Of a stretch of DNA of 64,000 nucleotides, positions 36,714 through 45,467 are shown piece after piece; within the stretch, counting starts at the first letter, position 1; every line of letters begins with the position of its first letter. Location: positions 4,434-68,433 of the forward strand of contig CAYQAS010000007.1 in the NCBI GenBank assembly GCA_964415525.1, read 5' to 3'. The stretch is from CAZPUI01 sp964415525 (GTDB lineage: Bacteria; Acidobacteriota; Holophagae; Holophagales; Holophagaceae). The notes beneath the pieces are model-generated. The model made no database searches. It saw only the letters and a program-made list of their open reading frames with translations, and had not been told where the DNA came from. The position numbers were made by a program, and so were the translations under genes.

Positions 36714-37360
36714 TGCTGCTGCTCAAGGACGAGGCCCGGCACCTGCTGCGTACCCGGATCGCCCTGTACGGACTGGCCCTGCCGCTGCTCTCCGGGGCGG
36801 CGGTGTTCCACCCCGATCCGAAGTTCATCGCCTTTGCGGCCATCATGGGAGCCAACATGGGCGGCCTGATCACCGGCGGACTCGTGGCGACTTCCCTGGT
36901 ATCCGATCTCCAGGCAGGCACGCCGGTGCTCTTCGCCGTGCGCCCCATCCCCCGCGCCCATCCGATTCTGGCCCGATTCCTGGCCGTGGTCCTGCTGCTG
37001 ATCGGCATGCAGGGCGCCAGCCTCCTCGTCTCCGGCCTGCTCGCCAAGGCCCTCGGAGTGCCCCTTCCCATGGACCTGATGATCAACGCATTCATGCTCG
37101 GCGCCGCTCTGGCCTTCCTCTCCGGCGCCGTCGGCCTCCTCACGGGCGTGCTGGCCAGTTCCTCCCTGGCCGCCATCCTCGCCGTGCTCTTTCTTGGCAG
37201 CAACCTCAACAACGGCTTCGCCTTTGGCCAACAGTCCCTGACAGAGGCGGGATGGTCGGGATGGGGACTGCAGGCCCTCACCCTGGGCGCGGCACTGGTC
37301 ATCGCGTCCGTCCTCGTCGGCCTCGCCGTGCGCCGCTACCGTCGCATGGCCCTGCGCTGA
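36707..37360 (+). CDS. ABC-2-type permease subunit 3
   Basis: A 217-residue protein with six hydrophobic helices (near 18, 40, 93, 125, 150 and 190) and the cytoplasmic segment RPIPRAHPILARFL resembling the equivalent loop LPVTPRDVVALRVLEG of permease 1. It overlaps the ATPase 3 stop by 7 bp; AAGGAGG lies 10 nt before the ATG. Partner of ATPase 3 by position. Confidence 0.8.
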   Translation: MLMLLLKDEARHLLRTRIALYGLALPLLSGAAVFHPDPKFIAFAAIMGANMGGLITGGLVATSLVSDLQAGTPVLFAVRPIPRAHPILARFLAVVLLLIGMQGASLLVSGLLAKALGVPLPMDLMINAFMLGAALAFLSGAVGLLTGVLASSSLAAILAVLFLGSNLNNGFAFGQQSLTEAGWSGWGLQALTLGAALVIASVLVGLAVRRYRRMALR

Positions 37361-37386
37361 ACCCCTTCCCTCACCGAGGACTGCCC

Positions 37387-38277
37387 ATGCTCATCCACGC
37401 GTCTGGCCTCAGTGCGCGATACGACACGACCCTGGCCCTTTCCGACCTCAGCTTTCACATGGAGCCGGGAGAGATCCTGGCCATCCTGGGCCCCAACGGG
37501 TCCGGCAAGACGACCCTCTTCCGCCTGCTCCTGGGACTGCTCCGCCCCTGCGCGGGCTCGCTAGAGGTGTTCGATGCGCCACCCGGACTGCCCGCCAGCC
37601 TCGACCGCATCGGCGCCACCATCGAGATTCCCTCGCTCTACGGGCACCTTTCGGCCCTGGAGAACCTCCAGATCACCGCGCACCTCAAGGGCGGTGAGCG
37701 GTCGGGCCAGCTGTGCAGCCTGCTGGAGGAGGTCGATCTGGCGGGCACGGGCAAGGCACCGGTGTCCACCTTCTCCCTGGGCATGCGCCAGCGCCTCGCC
37801 CTGGCCCAGGCGCTGGTGGGCCAGCCGGAACTGCTGATCCTGGACGAGCCCACCAATGGCCTCGATCCGGAGGGCATCCGCTGGTTCCGGGAGTGGGTCG
37901 CCCTGGCCCCGGCGGAGCGCGGCCTCAGTGTCATCCTCTCCAGCCACATCCTGCACGAGGTCGCCCAGGTGGCGCACCGCCTGATTCTGCTCAAGGAAGG
38001 CCGCAGCCGCTTTGCGGGGACGCTCGCGGAACTCCACGGTGACCAGGAACGCACGATCCATGTCGCCACCCGAGATCTGGAAGGCGCCGAAGCCCTGCTG
38101 CGCCAGCACGGATTCCAGATCACGCGGGAGGCCGAGGAGCTGCGATTGCTGGCAGATCCCGATCGGGCGCCGGAGGTGGCCCGACTGCTGCTCCGGGCCG
38201 ACCACGACCTGCTTCACCTGGGCGCCCGGGAAGCCACCCTTGAAGACCGCTACCTCGCGCTGATGGAGGCCGAATGA
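37387..38277 (+). CDS. ABC transporter ATP-binding protein 4 (lantibiotic-immunity type)
   Basis: A 296-residue ATPase. Walker A GPNGSGKTT (about 36-44), Q-loop region GATIEIPSLYGHLSALENL typical of bacitracin/lantibiotic protection ATPases, signature TFSLGMRQRLALAQAL, Walker B LLILDEPTNGLDPEGI and H-loop SSHILHEV. GAGGA lies 6 nt before the ATG. Only this gene in the operon has a gap (26 bp) before it rather than an overlap, so it may be expressed a little differently. Confidence 0.94.
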   Translation: MLIHASGLSARYDTTLALSDLSFHMEPGEILAILGPNGSGKTTLFRLLLGLLRPCAGSLEVFDAPPGLPASLDRIGATIEIPSLYGHLSALENLQITAHLKGGERSGQLCSLLEEVDLAGTGKAPVSTFSLGMRQRLALAQALVGQPELLILDEPTNGLDPEGIRWFREWVALAPAERGLSVILSSHILHEVAQVAHRLILLKEGRSRFAGTLAELHGDQERTIHVATRDLEGAEALLRQHGFQITREAEELRLLADPDRAPEVARLLLRADHDLLHLGAREATLEDRYLALMEAE

Positions 38278-39053
38278 AGTCGCTGTTGAATGCCCTTCGC
38301 GCCGAGGCCATCAAGACCCGCCGCACCTTCCTGGGCAAGAGTCCGGTGCTCTTCCCGTTTCTGGTCGTCCTCTTTCCCTTCATCGCCTTTGCCACCAGCG
38401 GCGTGGAGCAGCTGGTGGCCAAGGCGGCGAGCGGCGCCGGCGGGGAGTTCGCTGCGGGCTGCATGGTGGGCTGGATCTACATGATGCTGCCCTTCTTTGC
38501 GCTTCAGATCGCCCTGATGATCTTTCACACCGAGCACACCCAGAACATGTGGAAGCACCTGAACGCCCTGCCCATGCCGGGGCGGATCCAGGTGCTCGCG
38601 AAGCACCTCATGGGTTCCTGGCAGCTGCTGGCGGGCACCCTCTGCTTCATGCTCCAGATCCTGCTCGCCCTGGTGCTCCTGAAGGCCATGCGCCCCGAAC
38701 TGGGCATCCGCTTCGACCTTCCCACCTTCTGGTGGGCGCTCGGCCGTCACACGCTCCTCTGCCAGGCCGCCGGGCTCATGATCCTCCTGCCCCTGATGGT
38801 GGTGGCCGCCCGCTTCCGCAACATCGGCGTCACCCTGACCACAGGCATCTTCGGCTTCGCCGCGGCGTTTTTCGTGAAGCCTACGGATACGCTGGCGGCG
38901 TTCTTCCCCTGGTCCATGGGCAAGGTGTGGATCGCCCGGATCATGGACCCCAACGCCCCTCGCCACCTCTGGTGGGTGCTGCCCGCCCTGGGCTGCGTGG
39001 CGCTGAGCGTGGGGGTTCACCTGTTCCTTCAGCGGAGGAAGCCGCTGTATTGA
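38274..39053 (+). CDS. ABC-2 permease subunit 4 (lantibiotic-immunity type)
   Basis: A 259-residue membrane protein with about six transmembrane segments. The N-terminus MKSLLNALRAEAIKTRRTF and the loop EHTQNMWKHLNALPMPGRI resemble permeases of lantibiotic self-protection transporters (MutE/EpiE type), in which a similar HTQNMW-like segment appears. It overlaps ATPase 4 by 4 bp (ATGA). Assignment to that subfamily is from pattern memory, moderately confident. Confidence 0.85.
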   Translation: MKSLLNALRAEAIKTRRTFLGKSPVLFPFLVVLFPFIAFATSGVEQLVAKAASGAGGEFAAGCMVGWIYMMLPFFALQIALMIFHTEHTQNMWKHLNALPMPGRIQVLAKHLMGSWQLLAGTLCFMLQILLALVLLKAMRPELGIRFDLPTFWWALGRHTLLCQAAGLMILLPLMVVAARFRNIGVTLTTGIFGFAAAFFVKPTDTLAAFFPWSMGKVWIARIMDPNAPRHLWWVLPALGCVALSVGVHLFLQRRKPLY

Positions 39054-39190
39054 GACTCCTGAAAGCCTTCCGATCGGCAGTGCTCCGCACCCACCCCGAT
39101 GTGCAGGGGGCGGCAGACCGACAGATCCGGGCCGAACAAGAGCGCCAGCTCCGTGCGCTGCTCGCGGCGAGGACCGTCCTGCTGGGTTGA
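39050..39190 (+). CDS. Possible 46-residue protein at the end of the ABC operon
   Basis: A TTG start overlaps the permease 4 stop (TTGA), with GGAGGA 10 nt upstream, opening a 46-residue frame: LRLLKAFRSAVLRTHPD at the start and a charged helix (DRQIRAEQERQLRALLAAR) after it. Composition is that of a soluble amphipathic helix, plausible for a small coupled subunit. It ends 10 bp from the convergent M56 gene. Support is limited to the overlap and ribosome site. Confidence 0.35.
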   Translation: MRLLKAFRSAVLRTHPDVQGAADRQIRAEQERQLRALLAARTVLLG

Positions 39191-39200
39191 GCCCAGCGGC

Positions 39201-40979
39201 TTACTTCACTCGCTGGGCCAGTCCCTTGGCCTGAGCCGCACGGATCAACGCCACCAGCGCCTTTTCCGCGGCGGCGTGGGCCCTTTCCAGCTCCGTTTCC
39301 ACGGGCTTCATGCGTGCCTCGACAGCCTGCATCGGCTTCTCGGCTTCCGCCATGCGGGCCTCCAGGGCCTTCATCGGCGCCTCCAGCTTTTCCATCTCGA
39401 GGTCCAGATCCTTCATGGGCTTTTCAGCGGCCTTGACCTTGGCTTCCAGGACCACAACATCGGCGTCCAGCTTCGCCAGATCGGCGATCTTGGCCCGATC
39501 CCTGCGCCGCTCCGCTTTGAACAACTCCCGCTGGAGCTTCTCAGCCTCGCGACCGGCGGCCTCCATGCGGCGCCCCACCGCCTCCTGCTGGCGGCCAGCG
39601 GCTTCCATCTCCTTCACGATGCCTTCCGTCTGACGCCCGGCCTGCTCCATCTCTTGGCTCAGGGCCTCCATCCGCACCGCAATGGTGTCCACGGGCTTGT
39701 AGAGCTCCGTGGCCTGGGTCAGCACACCGGGGTCCTTCACGACATAAGACACGCCCTTTTCGCGGAACCACAGGGCGTCCTGGCCGGCTTCTGTCAGGCG
39801 CTGAATCTCATGGGTGCTGTTCATGCCCCCCATGAAGACGGCATCTTTCCCACCGCCTCGAACGAACCCGTAGGCGAACTTCGGATCCTTGTCCGTGATG
39901 GAGCTGTAGGAGAGCCGGAGGCCCTTGGTGTGAGGCGTTGCCGGTGCGGCGGGCGCCTTGGGGACGGCTGGGGGCGTCTGCCCCTGGGCAGCGATACCCA
40001 TGGCGACACAGAGTCCGCTGAAGGCGAGGGTGGCCAGAAGGATGCGGATCCCGTGGGGCCGCGGTTCGGGTTGGAGCAGGCGTTTGATGCGCTGCATGAG
40101 GTTGCCTCCGGAGGCGGCGGGTGCCGCCGCATGGGTGGAGAGCTGGAGCCGATCCAGCTCGGCGAGAGCCAGGGCCAGATGGCCCCTGTGGCACTGCGAT
40201 TCGCCCAGCATCGCGAGCGCAAGGTCGTCGCAGGCCTGTTCACGTTCCATGCGGATGCGCCGGGAGATCCACCACACCGCCGGATGGTAGAAGAGCAGGA
40301 TCTCCACAGCGCCCTGCAGCAGGTTCACGAGGTAGTCGAAACGCCTGACATGGGCCAATTCGTGCGCCAGCAGGGCCTCCACCAGATCAGGGGACATGCC
40401 GCTGAGAAGCGAGGCGGGCAGGAGGATCAGCGGTCGAAGGACGCCCACGGTAAAGGGGCTCCGGACGGACTCCAGGATCCGCAACTGCACCGGACGGCGA
40501 AGCCCGCAGCGGGCCGCCAGATCTGCCAGGCGAGCCGTCCAGCGTGGATCGGTCACGGGCGAACTCACGCGGTTCGCCCGTCGCACCCAGCCAAGGCCCA
40601 GGGCGGCGCGCGCGGCGAGCAGCAGCGCCCCCGCCAACCACAGCACCAGAACGTAAGGCGCCGCGAGATGCAGGCCGCGTTCCAGCCCCAGGGGCACTTC
40701 CAGGCGCTGCGGCCAGGGCTCCGGCGCGGGGCTGATCCGCAGGGGCTGCACGGCGGCGGCATCCGGCAGCATCCTCACCGGCGTGCAGGGGGCCGGTGTG
40801 CGGACCGTGGCGAGGAAGCTGCTCACGGGCAGAACGAGGCACAGCAGCAGACCTGCACAGGCGATGTGGCAGCGCAGCGCGGGGCTGCGGAAGGCCCGCA
40901 GCGCCAAGGCCGTGAGACCCCAGACGAGGCAGCCCTGCCAGAGAAAATGGAAGAGGGCGCGGACGAGGGCGAGGCTCAC
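39201..40979 (-). CDS. M56-family (BlaR1-like) membrane metalloprotease with long C-terminal coiled coil
   Basis: A 592-residue protein encoded with a BlaI repressor. Residues 1-310 hold four or five transmembrane helices and the zinc motif HELAH (about 209-213) with the downstream EREQACDDLAL segment. In BlaR1/MecR1 this protease cleaves the repressor after a periplasmic signal. The usual beta-lactam-binding domain is absent; instead, after the last helix (about 300-325), there is a Pro/Ala linker, a small domain and a 170-residue coiled coil of repeated M-E-A-x-x patterns (420-590). The stimulus is therefore not a penicillin. The ATG overlaps the blaI stop (ATGA). Confidence 0.9.
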   Translation of the reverse strand: MSLALVRALFHFLWQGCLVWGLTALALRAFRSPALRCHIACAGLLLCLVLPVSSFLATVRTPAPCTPVRMLPDAAAVQPLRISPAPEPWPQRLEVPLGLERGLHLAAPYVLVLWLAGALLLAARAALGLGWVRRANRVSSPVTDPRWTARLADLAARCGLRRPVQLRILESVRSPFTVGVLRPLILLPASLLSGMSPDLVEALLAHELAHVRRFDYLVNLLQGAVEILLFYHPAVWWISRRIRMEREQACDDLALAMLGESQCHRGHLALALAELDRLQLSTHAAAPAASGGNLMQRIKRLLQPEPRPHGIRILLATLAFSGLCVAMGIAAQGQTPPAVPKAPAAPATPHTKGLRLSYSSITDKDPKFAYGFVRGGGKDAVFMGGMNSTHEIQRLTEAGQDALWFREKGVSYVVKDPGVLTQATELYKPVDTIAVRMEALSQEMEQAGRQTEGIVKEMEAAGRQQEAVGRRMEAAGREAEKLQRELFKAERRRDRAKIADLAKLDADVVVLEAKVKAAEKPMKDLDLEMEKLEAPMKALEARMAEAEKPMQAVEARMKPVETELERAHAAAEKALVALIRAAQAKGLAQRVK

Positions 40980-41356
40980 AGCAGCCCCTCCCGCTTGAGC
41001 AGCGCAGCGATCTCGGCCCGTTCCGCATCGGAGACGTGCCCTTCCTTCAAGGCGGCCATCACCATCGCCTTGCCCGAGCCATCGAAGGCCCGTGCGATGA
41101 AGTCCCCCAATAGCGTCGATCGGGTGGAACCCTCCTCCAGCGCAGGGGCATAGACGTGAGATTTCGCGCTTTCATCCCGGGTCAGCAGGCCCTTGCCGTG
41201 CATCACCTGCATGAGGCGCAGCACCGCGGCATAGCCCAGTTCTGGTCGGACCGCGTGGAGCGCGGCATGCACGTCCTTGACCGGGGCCGGGCCCGATGCC
41301 CAGAGCACCCGCAGCACGTCGAGCTCGGCCTTGGTGGGCTGGGGCAGGGAGGACAT
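40976..41356 (-). CDS. BlaI/MecI-family transcriptional repressor
   Basis: A 126-residue winged-helix repressor. The family pattern is PTKAELDVLRVLWASGPAPVKDVHAAL near residues 6-32, then GYAAVLRLMQVMHGKGLLTRD (the recognition helix and wing) and a C-terminal dimer domain ending KREGLL. The start at 41356 has GGAG 7 nt upstream; the longer frame would run into the operator. It is transcribed with the M56 protease, and three phased operator boxes lie 15-66 bp upstream, so it probably represses itself and its protease. Confidence 0.94.
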   Translation of the reverse strand: MSSLPQPTKAELDVLRVLWASGPAPVKDVHAALHAVRPELGYAAVLRLMQVMHGKGLLTRDESAKSHVYAPALEEGSTRSTLLGDFIARAFDGSGKAMVMAALKEGHVSDAERAEIAALLKREGLL

Positions 41357-41370
41357 GGGGACTCCGAACA

Positions 41371-41422
41371 GATGTAGACGAGAAGGTCTAGACCGCAAAG
41401 TCTAGACCTTCTCGTCTACATC
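41371..41422. promoter_or_regulatory. Triple BlaI-type operator (three phased TAGAC-N6-GTCTA boxes)
   Basis: A 52 bp perfect inverted repeat (23 bp arms, CGCAAA centre). It resolves into three identical-format dyads, TAGAC-N6-GTCTA, at 41375-41390, 41389-41404 and 41403-41418, each sharing its terminal TA with the next, at 14 bp steps. It lies immediately upstream of the repressor gene; BlaI family operators are dyads of this type. Confidence 0.75.
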
Positions 41423-41426
41423 ACAA
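41399..41426 (-). promoter_or_regulatory. Putative blaI promoter within the operator
   Basis: On the minus strand TTGTGA (41426-41421) and TAGACT (41404-41399) are separated by 16 bp. The -10 and spacer are part of the triple operator, so repressor binding would block polymerase directly. The boxes are only moderate matches. Confidence 0.45.
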
Positions 41427-41552
41427 GGGGAATCTTTGAAATGATCTTGTGGGCTCCTGCGAGGGCCTCACCTCGCGGATGTTCCGGGCCGCCAGCGAGG
41501 CCAGACGCCCATGCGAATCCTGCTCCGTGCCCCGAGGGACCCGCTTCCGAGC

Positions 41553-42911
41553 TCAGTTTTCTAGGGCCTGAAAGTGGAGTTCGACACGCGTACCAACCCC
41601 TTCTCTGCTGTGCAGGAGTAGCCGCGCATCATGCATGTCCGCGATGCGCTGGACGATGGCCAGGCCGATGCCGAGCCCCTCCGTGTTCTCCGTGCCCGGC
41701 CCCCGCACGAAGGCCTGAAGGATGCGTGTCTGCCAGGCCACCGGAATGCCCTCCCCCGTGTCTTCGACCCACAGGACGATGGTTCCCTCCGCCCGGCGTC
41801 CCCCCAGGGTCACGGCCCCGCCGGACGGCGTGTGGCGCAGGGCATTGGCGACCAGGTTGTGTAGCGCCCGCAACACCAGCAAGGGCCCACCCTGGAACGT
41901 GAGCCCGGGCTCGCAGTGCACCACCAGCGCCACACCCGCCTCTTCCGCCGCGGCCTCGAAGAAGGCATGGGCCTCCTCAAGGGCTTCCAGCACATCCACC
42001 GGCTCGGTCGCAAGAGCCGCCTCCAGCCCTTCGCTTCGCGCCAGGAAGAGGATCTGCTCGATGAGTGCGGCCATGCGGTCGCAGTCCTCCAGCAGCCCGC
42101 CGAGCTGATTCAGGTGGGTCGCTGGCGCATCTCCGCGCAGGGTAAGGTTTTCCAAGGTGCTGCGCAGGTTCTGGAGCGGCGTGCGGAATTCATGAGCAAG
42201 CTCTGCGCCAAAGCGACTGAGGCGCTGGAAGGCGGATTCCAGCCGCTCCAGGGTGGCATTCAGGGTGGCCACGAGTTCCTGCAACTCCCTGGGGAACGCT
42301 TCTTCCTCCAGGCGCCGGTCGAGGTTCCGAGGATGGATCATCCCGGCTTCCAGTGAAATGCGACGCAGGGGCCGCAGTCCCCACCGTGCGATGAAGCGGC
42401 CCAGGAGCGCGGCTCCCAGGCTGAAGAGCAGCACACCCAGGGCCAGAGTGCGCCGGAAGCCACCGATCAAGACCTCCTCATGGGTGCGATCCATGGCCAG
42501 GAGCAGACGCCCCGTACCCGCCGCACCCTGGGGACAGGCCCGGCTCATCAGGCTGTAGATCCCCGCGGGGCCTTCGGATTCGATGGGCTGGAGCCCCGGT
42601 TCGGGCCAGATCAGGGCAGGCATCCCCGCCATGCCAAGACTCTCCGCCACGGTTCGCCCCTGGGCATCCAGAAGCCGCCACTCGGCCTTCTCCGGCCGAC
42701 GGGCCACACCGGAAGGTGCCGGCAGCTGGCCGGCCTCGAAAGCCTGCAAGAGGGCATGAACCTGCCCCTCCATCACCATCCCGTCTTCGCGTTCAAGGGA
42801 ATGCCGAAGGGCCGAGTCCATGAAGGCCGCCAGCCCGCAGGCCACCACCAAGGCCGCCACGGCGATGCCCACCTGCAGGCGAACCAGGATGCTGGGAGCC
42901 CTACGGTTCAC
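41553..42911 (-). CDS. Sensor histidine kinase
   Basis: A 452-residue membrane kinase. TM1 about 13-33 and TM2 about 152-172 flank a periplasmic sensor of about 115 residues. A HAMP-like segment follows (RPLRRISLEAGMI), then the phospho-acceptor box ELAHEFRTPLQNL (His about 242), N-box LVANALRHTP, G1 VEDTGEGIP and G2 GLGIGLAIVQRI. The order and the box TPLQNL resemble copper/heavy-metal sensors (CusS type), though no metal genes are adjacent. It overlaps its response regulator by 11 bp. Confidence 0.93.
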   Translation of the reverse strand: MNRRAPSILVRLQVGIAVAALVVACGLAAFMDSALRHSLEREDGMVMEGQVHALLQAFEAGQLPAPSGVARRPEKAEWRLLDAQGRTVAESLGMAGMPALIWPEPGLQPIESEGPAGIYSLMSRACPQGAAGTGRLLLAMDRTHEEVLIGGFRRTLALGVLLFSLGAALLGRFIARWGLRPLRRISLEAGMIHPRNLDRRLEEEAFPRELQELVATLNATLERLESAFQRLSRFGAELAHEFRTPLQNLRSTLENLTLRGDAPATHLNQLGGLLEDCDRMAALIEQILFLARSEGLEAALATEPVDVLEALEEAHAFFEAAAEEAGVALVVHCEPGLTFQGGPLLVLRALHNLVANALRHTPSGGAVTLGGRRAEGTIVLWVEDTGEGIPVAWQTRILQAFVRGPGTENTEGLGIGLAIVQRIADMHDARLLLHSREGVGTRVELHFQALEN

Positions 42912-43578
42912 GGGGATCCAGCACCAGACCGACCCCGCGCAGGGTGTGGATGAGCTTCACCGGGAAGGGATCGTCCACCTTCTTGCGCAGACGATTGATC
43001 TGAACCGCCACGGCGCCGGGGTCCACCGGCCCCTCCATGCCCCAGAGGGCCTGGATGTAGTGGGTCTTGCTGATGACCTTGCCGACCGGGTTCAGCAGCA
43101 GGGTCATCAGCGTGTATTCCCTGGGAGTCAGATCGATGCGACGCCCCGCGCGGGTGATCCGCCGAAGGTCCGGTTCCCAGATGAGATCGGCGACTTCCAC
43201 CCGCTGGGGCACCGGGGGCGGCACATGGCGCGTGAGCACGCGCAGTCGGGCGAGTACCTCCAGAATGCTGTAGGGCTTGGCGAGGTAATCGTTGCCACCC
43301 ATTTCCAGGCCCCGGAGGCGGTCCTCCAGCGTGCCCTTCGCGGACAGGAACAACACGGGTGTCTCATTGCCGGCCGCACGCAGGCGTTGAACGAACGTCA
43401 GGCCTGAGATGCCCGGGAGCATTACATCCACCACCATGGCTTCGAAGGTCTGAGCCGCCGCCAGACGCATGGCCTCTTCGGCACTGGAAGCCACCACGGC
43501 GGCCATGCCCGCCGCCTCCATGCCTGTGCGCAACTCCTGCGCCGTCCGGGCTTCATCTTCGAGGATCAGGAAAGTCAT
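42901..43578 (-). CDS. OmpR-family response regulator
   Basis: A 225-residue regulator paired with the kinase that follows. The receiver has acidic Glu7-Asp8, phospho-acceptor Asp51 (VVDVMLPG), and Lys101 (LAKPYS). The C-terminal winged helix (about 128-222) has LTPREYTLMTLLL and the recognition segment VAVQINRLRKKVDDPFPVKLIHTLRGVGLVL. Targets are unknown; no metal or efflux gene is adjacent. Confidence 0.95.
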   Translation of the reverse strand: MTFLILEDEARTAQELRTGMEAAGMAAVVASSAEEAMRLAAAQTFEAMVVDVMLPGISGLTFVQRLRAAGNETPVLFLSAKGTLEDRLRGLEMGGNDYLAKPYSILEVLARLRVLTRHVPPPVPQRVEVADLIWEPDLRRITRAGRRIDLTPREYTLMTLLLNPVGKVISKTHYIQALWGMEGPVDPGAVAVQINRLRKKVDDPFPVKLIHTLRGVGLVLDPREP

Positions 43579-43700
43579 GAGGAAAGTGTAGGTCAGCGGA
43601 GACCTTCTCGCGCCAGCGTGCGCACTGGAACGGATGGAAGGGCATCACCTGGCCGCTGCGCCAAGGTCACTGGAGGGCGACTTCTCCTTGGAGCAAAGCT

Positions 43701-43730
43701 CCCCGTCGCAAATCCAGAATTGCGACGGGG
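43701..43730 (-). terminator. Hairpin directly after the pssA stop
   Basis: CCCCGTCGCAA (43701-43711) pairs with TTGCGACGGGG (43720-43730). It touches the pssA stop codon on the minus strand. The following sequence lacks a strong T-run, so termination may be partial. Confidence 0.65.
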
Positions 43731-45125
43731 TCAGAGCAGTCGGTTTACCAATCGGTCCAGGCGGATCCGGTTCATGCGCTTGAGGGCCTTCTGCACGGGA
43801 AGCGGATAGTGATGGGGCGTCTCCAGGTCCCGGTAGCTCTCCAACCGAGGTGCATGGGCCAGGATGGCGGCCCGTTCGGCGGCGTGCATGGAGGCCAGTA
43901 ACCCTTCAGGGTCCTGGATGATCAGGCCGTTCTCCAAATCCAGGGTCCAGGCCCGCGGATTCAGGTTGTTGCCGGTCAGCACCGCCACCCGGTCATCGAT
44001 GAAGAGACCTTTCAGGTGGAAGCTGTTGTCCGCGTGGCGCCAGAGGTGGACGTTCAGCCGCCCATCCCGAATCGCCTCCCGGTGTTTCAGAGCGAAGCGG
44101 CGCAGGTTCGATTCGTAGAGGTAGGGCAGCAGGCCGATGGTCTTGAAGGGTTCCGTCGGCGGAATGTAGAAGTCGTTGGCGACCTTGTCCCCGACGACGA
44201 TGGTGACGCTGCGGCCCTGCTCCAGGAGCCGGGCGAGGGCCTTGGCGATGGGCTGGGGCAGGTTGAAGTAGGGCGTATAGAGAACCAGCGCCCGCTGCGT
44301 GGACTTCACCAGGGCCAGCAGCGCGTCATTGAGTGGATTGTCTGCCCGGCCAAACCCGGAAAGCGGCGTGAGCACCACCTGGCCATGGTCGGGAGCCGAT
44401 GCCTGGAAGTCATAGCGCTCGGTGCGCAGATGCCTGCGGAAGGCACGGACGGCGCCCGACTGGCGCCGGGGGATGACGGGCTGGTTAAGGGAGCACACCG
44501 CGGGGCTGTCCAGGAAGACCCGGTGCAGGTAGTCCACCATGCAGGCCGCCAGGGCCGGGCTTTCGATGACGTGGTAGCGGTCCAGCCGGTAACGCGTATG
44601 GGTCGCCAGGTAGATCTCGTTGAGGCTGGCACCGCTGTAGAGCACCGCGTCATCGATGATGAAGCCCTTCAGATGCAGAACCCCAAAGAGCTCCCGATTC
44701 TGGACCGGCACGCCGAGCACCTGGATGGCCTGACCGAACCGCGCCGCGTAGTTCTGATACATCGCGGCATTGCCGGCGCTCTTCCCCTTGCCGATGAGCC
44801 CGCGCTGCGCCCGGTGCCAGTCCACCAGCACCCGGACATCCAGGCCAGGCCGAGCCTCTACCGCGGCGTGGAGCGCGTCCATGATCTCCCGTCCCGCCTC
44901 GTCATCCTGCAGGTAGAGCGCCACCAGGTAGATTCGCCGGGTGGCTCCGGCAATGCGTTCCAGCAGGACCCGGCGGAACTCCGCCGCCTCCGTCAGGCAA
45001 CAGATGCGCTCCGCCGCCACCGGAATGCCCGGCAGCTCCTGGCCTGAAAGGAGCGGATGCGGACGGCGGCCAGGCCGCATCGCACGCGAGAGACGACTTC
45101 CACGGATCCGGGCGAGAATTCCCAT
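43731..45125 (-). CDS. pssA: Phospholipase D-type phosphatidylserine synthase PssA
   Basis: A 464-residue enzyme that joins CDP-diacylglycerol and serine, the first committed step to phosphatidylethanolamine. It closely follows the E. coli PssA pattern: VRVLVDWHRAQRG, the first HKD motif HLKGFIIDD, LYSGASLN, TPYFNLPQ, VGDKVANDFYIPP, LPYLYESNLRRF, the second HKD motif HLKGLFIDD and GNNLNPRAWTLDLEN, ending RIRLDRLVNRLL. This is the proteobacterial soluble PLD-type, not the membrane CDP-alcohol type. The first ATG before the conserved part (45125) lacks a strong ribosome site, so the start is tentative. Confidence 0.92.
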   Translation of the reverse strand: MGILARIRGSRLSRAMRPGRRPHPLLSGQELPGIPVAAERICCLTEAAEFRRVLLERIAGATRRIYLVALYLQDDEAGREIMDALHAAVEARPGLDVRVLVDWHRAQRGLIGKGKSAGNAAMYQNYAARFGQAIQVLGVPVQNRELFGVLHLKGFIIDDAVLYSGASLNEIYLATHTRYRLDRYHVIESPALAACMVDYLHRVFLDSPAVCSLNQPVIPRRQSGAVRAFRRHLRTERYDFQASAPDHGQVVLTPLSGFGRADNPLNDALLALVKSTQRALVLYTPYFNLPQPIAKALARLLEQGRSVTIVVGDKVANDFYIPPTEPFKTIGLLPYLYESNLRRFALKHREAIRDGRLNVHLWRHADNSFHLKGLFIDDRVAVLTGNNLNPRAWTLDLENGLIIQDPEGLLASMHAAERAAILAHAPRLESYRDLETPHHYPLPVQKALKRMNRIRLDRLVNRLL

Positions 45126-45467
45126 AGGAAAAGCATAAGGCCGTTTCAGCCTCTGCCCAGGATCCCGTCGATGGCCACGCCGCCGAAGCTGCGCGAGGCC
45201 CTGCGAGATGGCCGGAAGTTGCCTGCCGCTGTGCCCATCAAGGGGATGGGCCACAGCGTCAGCGCGGCTGAAGCGGGCTGATCGGGCAGGAGCACCTCGA
45301 AGGCAGGGTTGCGGCGGGGCCCGTAGAGGTTCATGCCAAAAAAGAATGCTCTTTCACAACTTCCCCTTTGCCTTCAAGCTCTTTTTGCGCGACACTGATC
45401 GATCGGGCCAGATCCGGCAGGCGCAGTTCCGCACCCATGAGATCCGGTAAGAGCCCATGGAGACAGT
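45126..45467. other. 342 bp gap between divergent pssA and the RNA helicase gene
   Basis: It holds the two promoter regions. A 62-codon minus-strand frame (45146-45334) and a 34-codon plus-strand frame (45346-45450) exist but have no ribosome site and no recognisable content. I see no RNA gene or repeat here. Confidence 0.5.

Noticed and set aside
41371..41422. Intrinsic terminator
   Set aside because: The 52 bp palindrome lies upstream of blaI, has no T-run, and splits into three identical dyads, so an operator array explains it better.
45146..45334. 62-codon minus-strand frame before pssA
   Set aside because: No ribosome site, no recognisable content; noted only as part of the gap.
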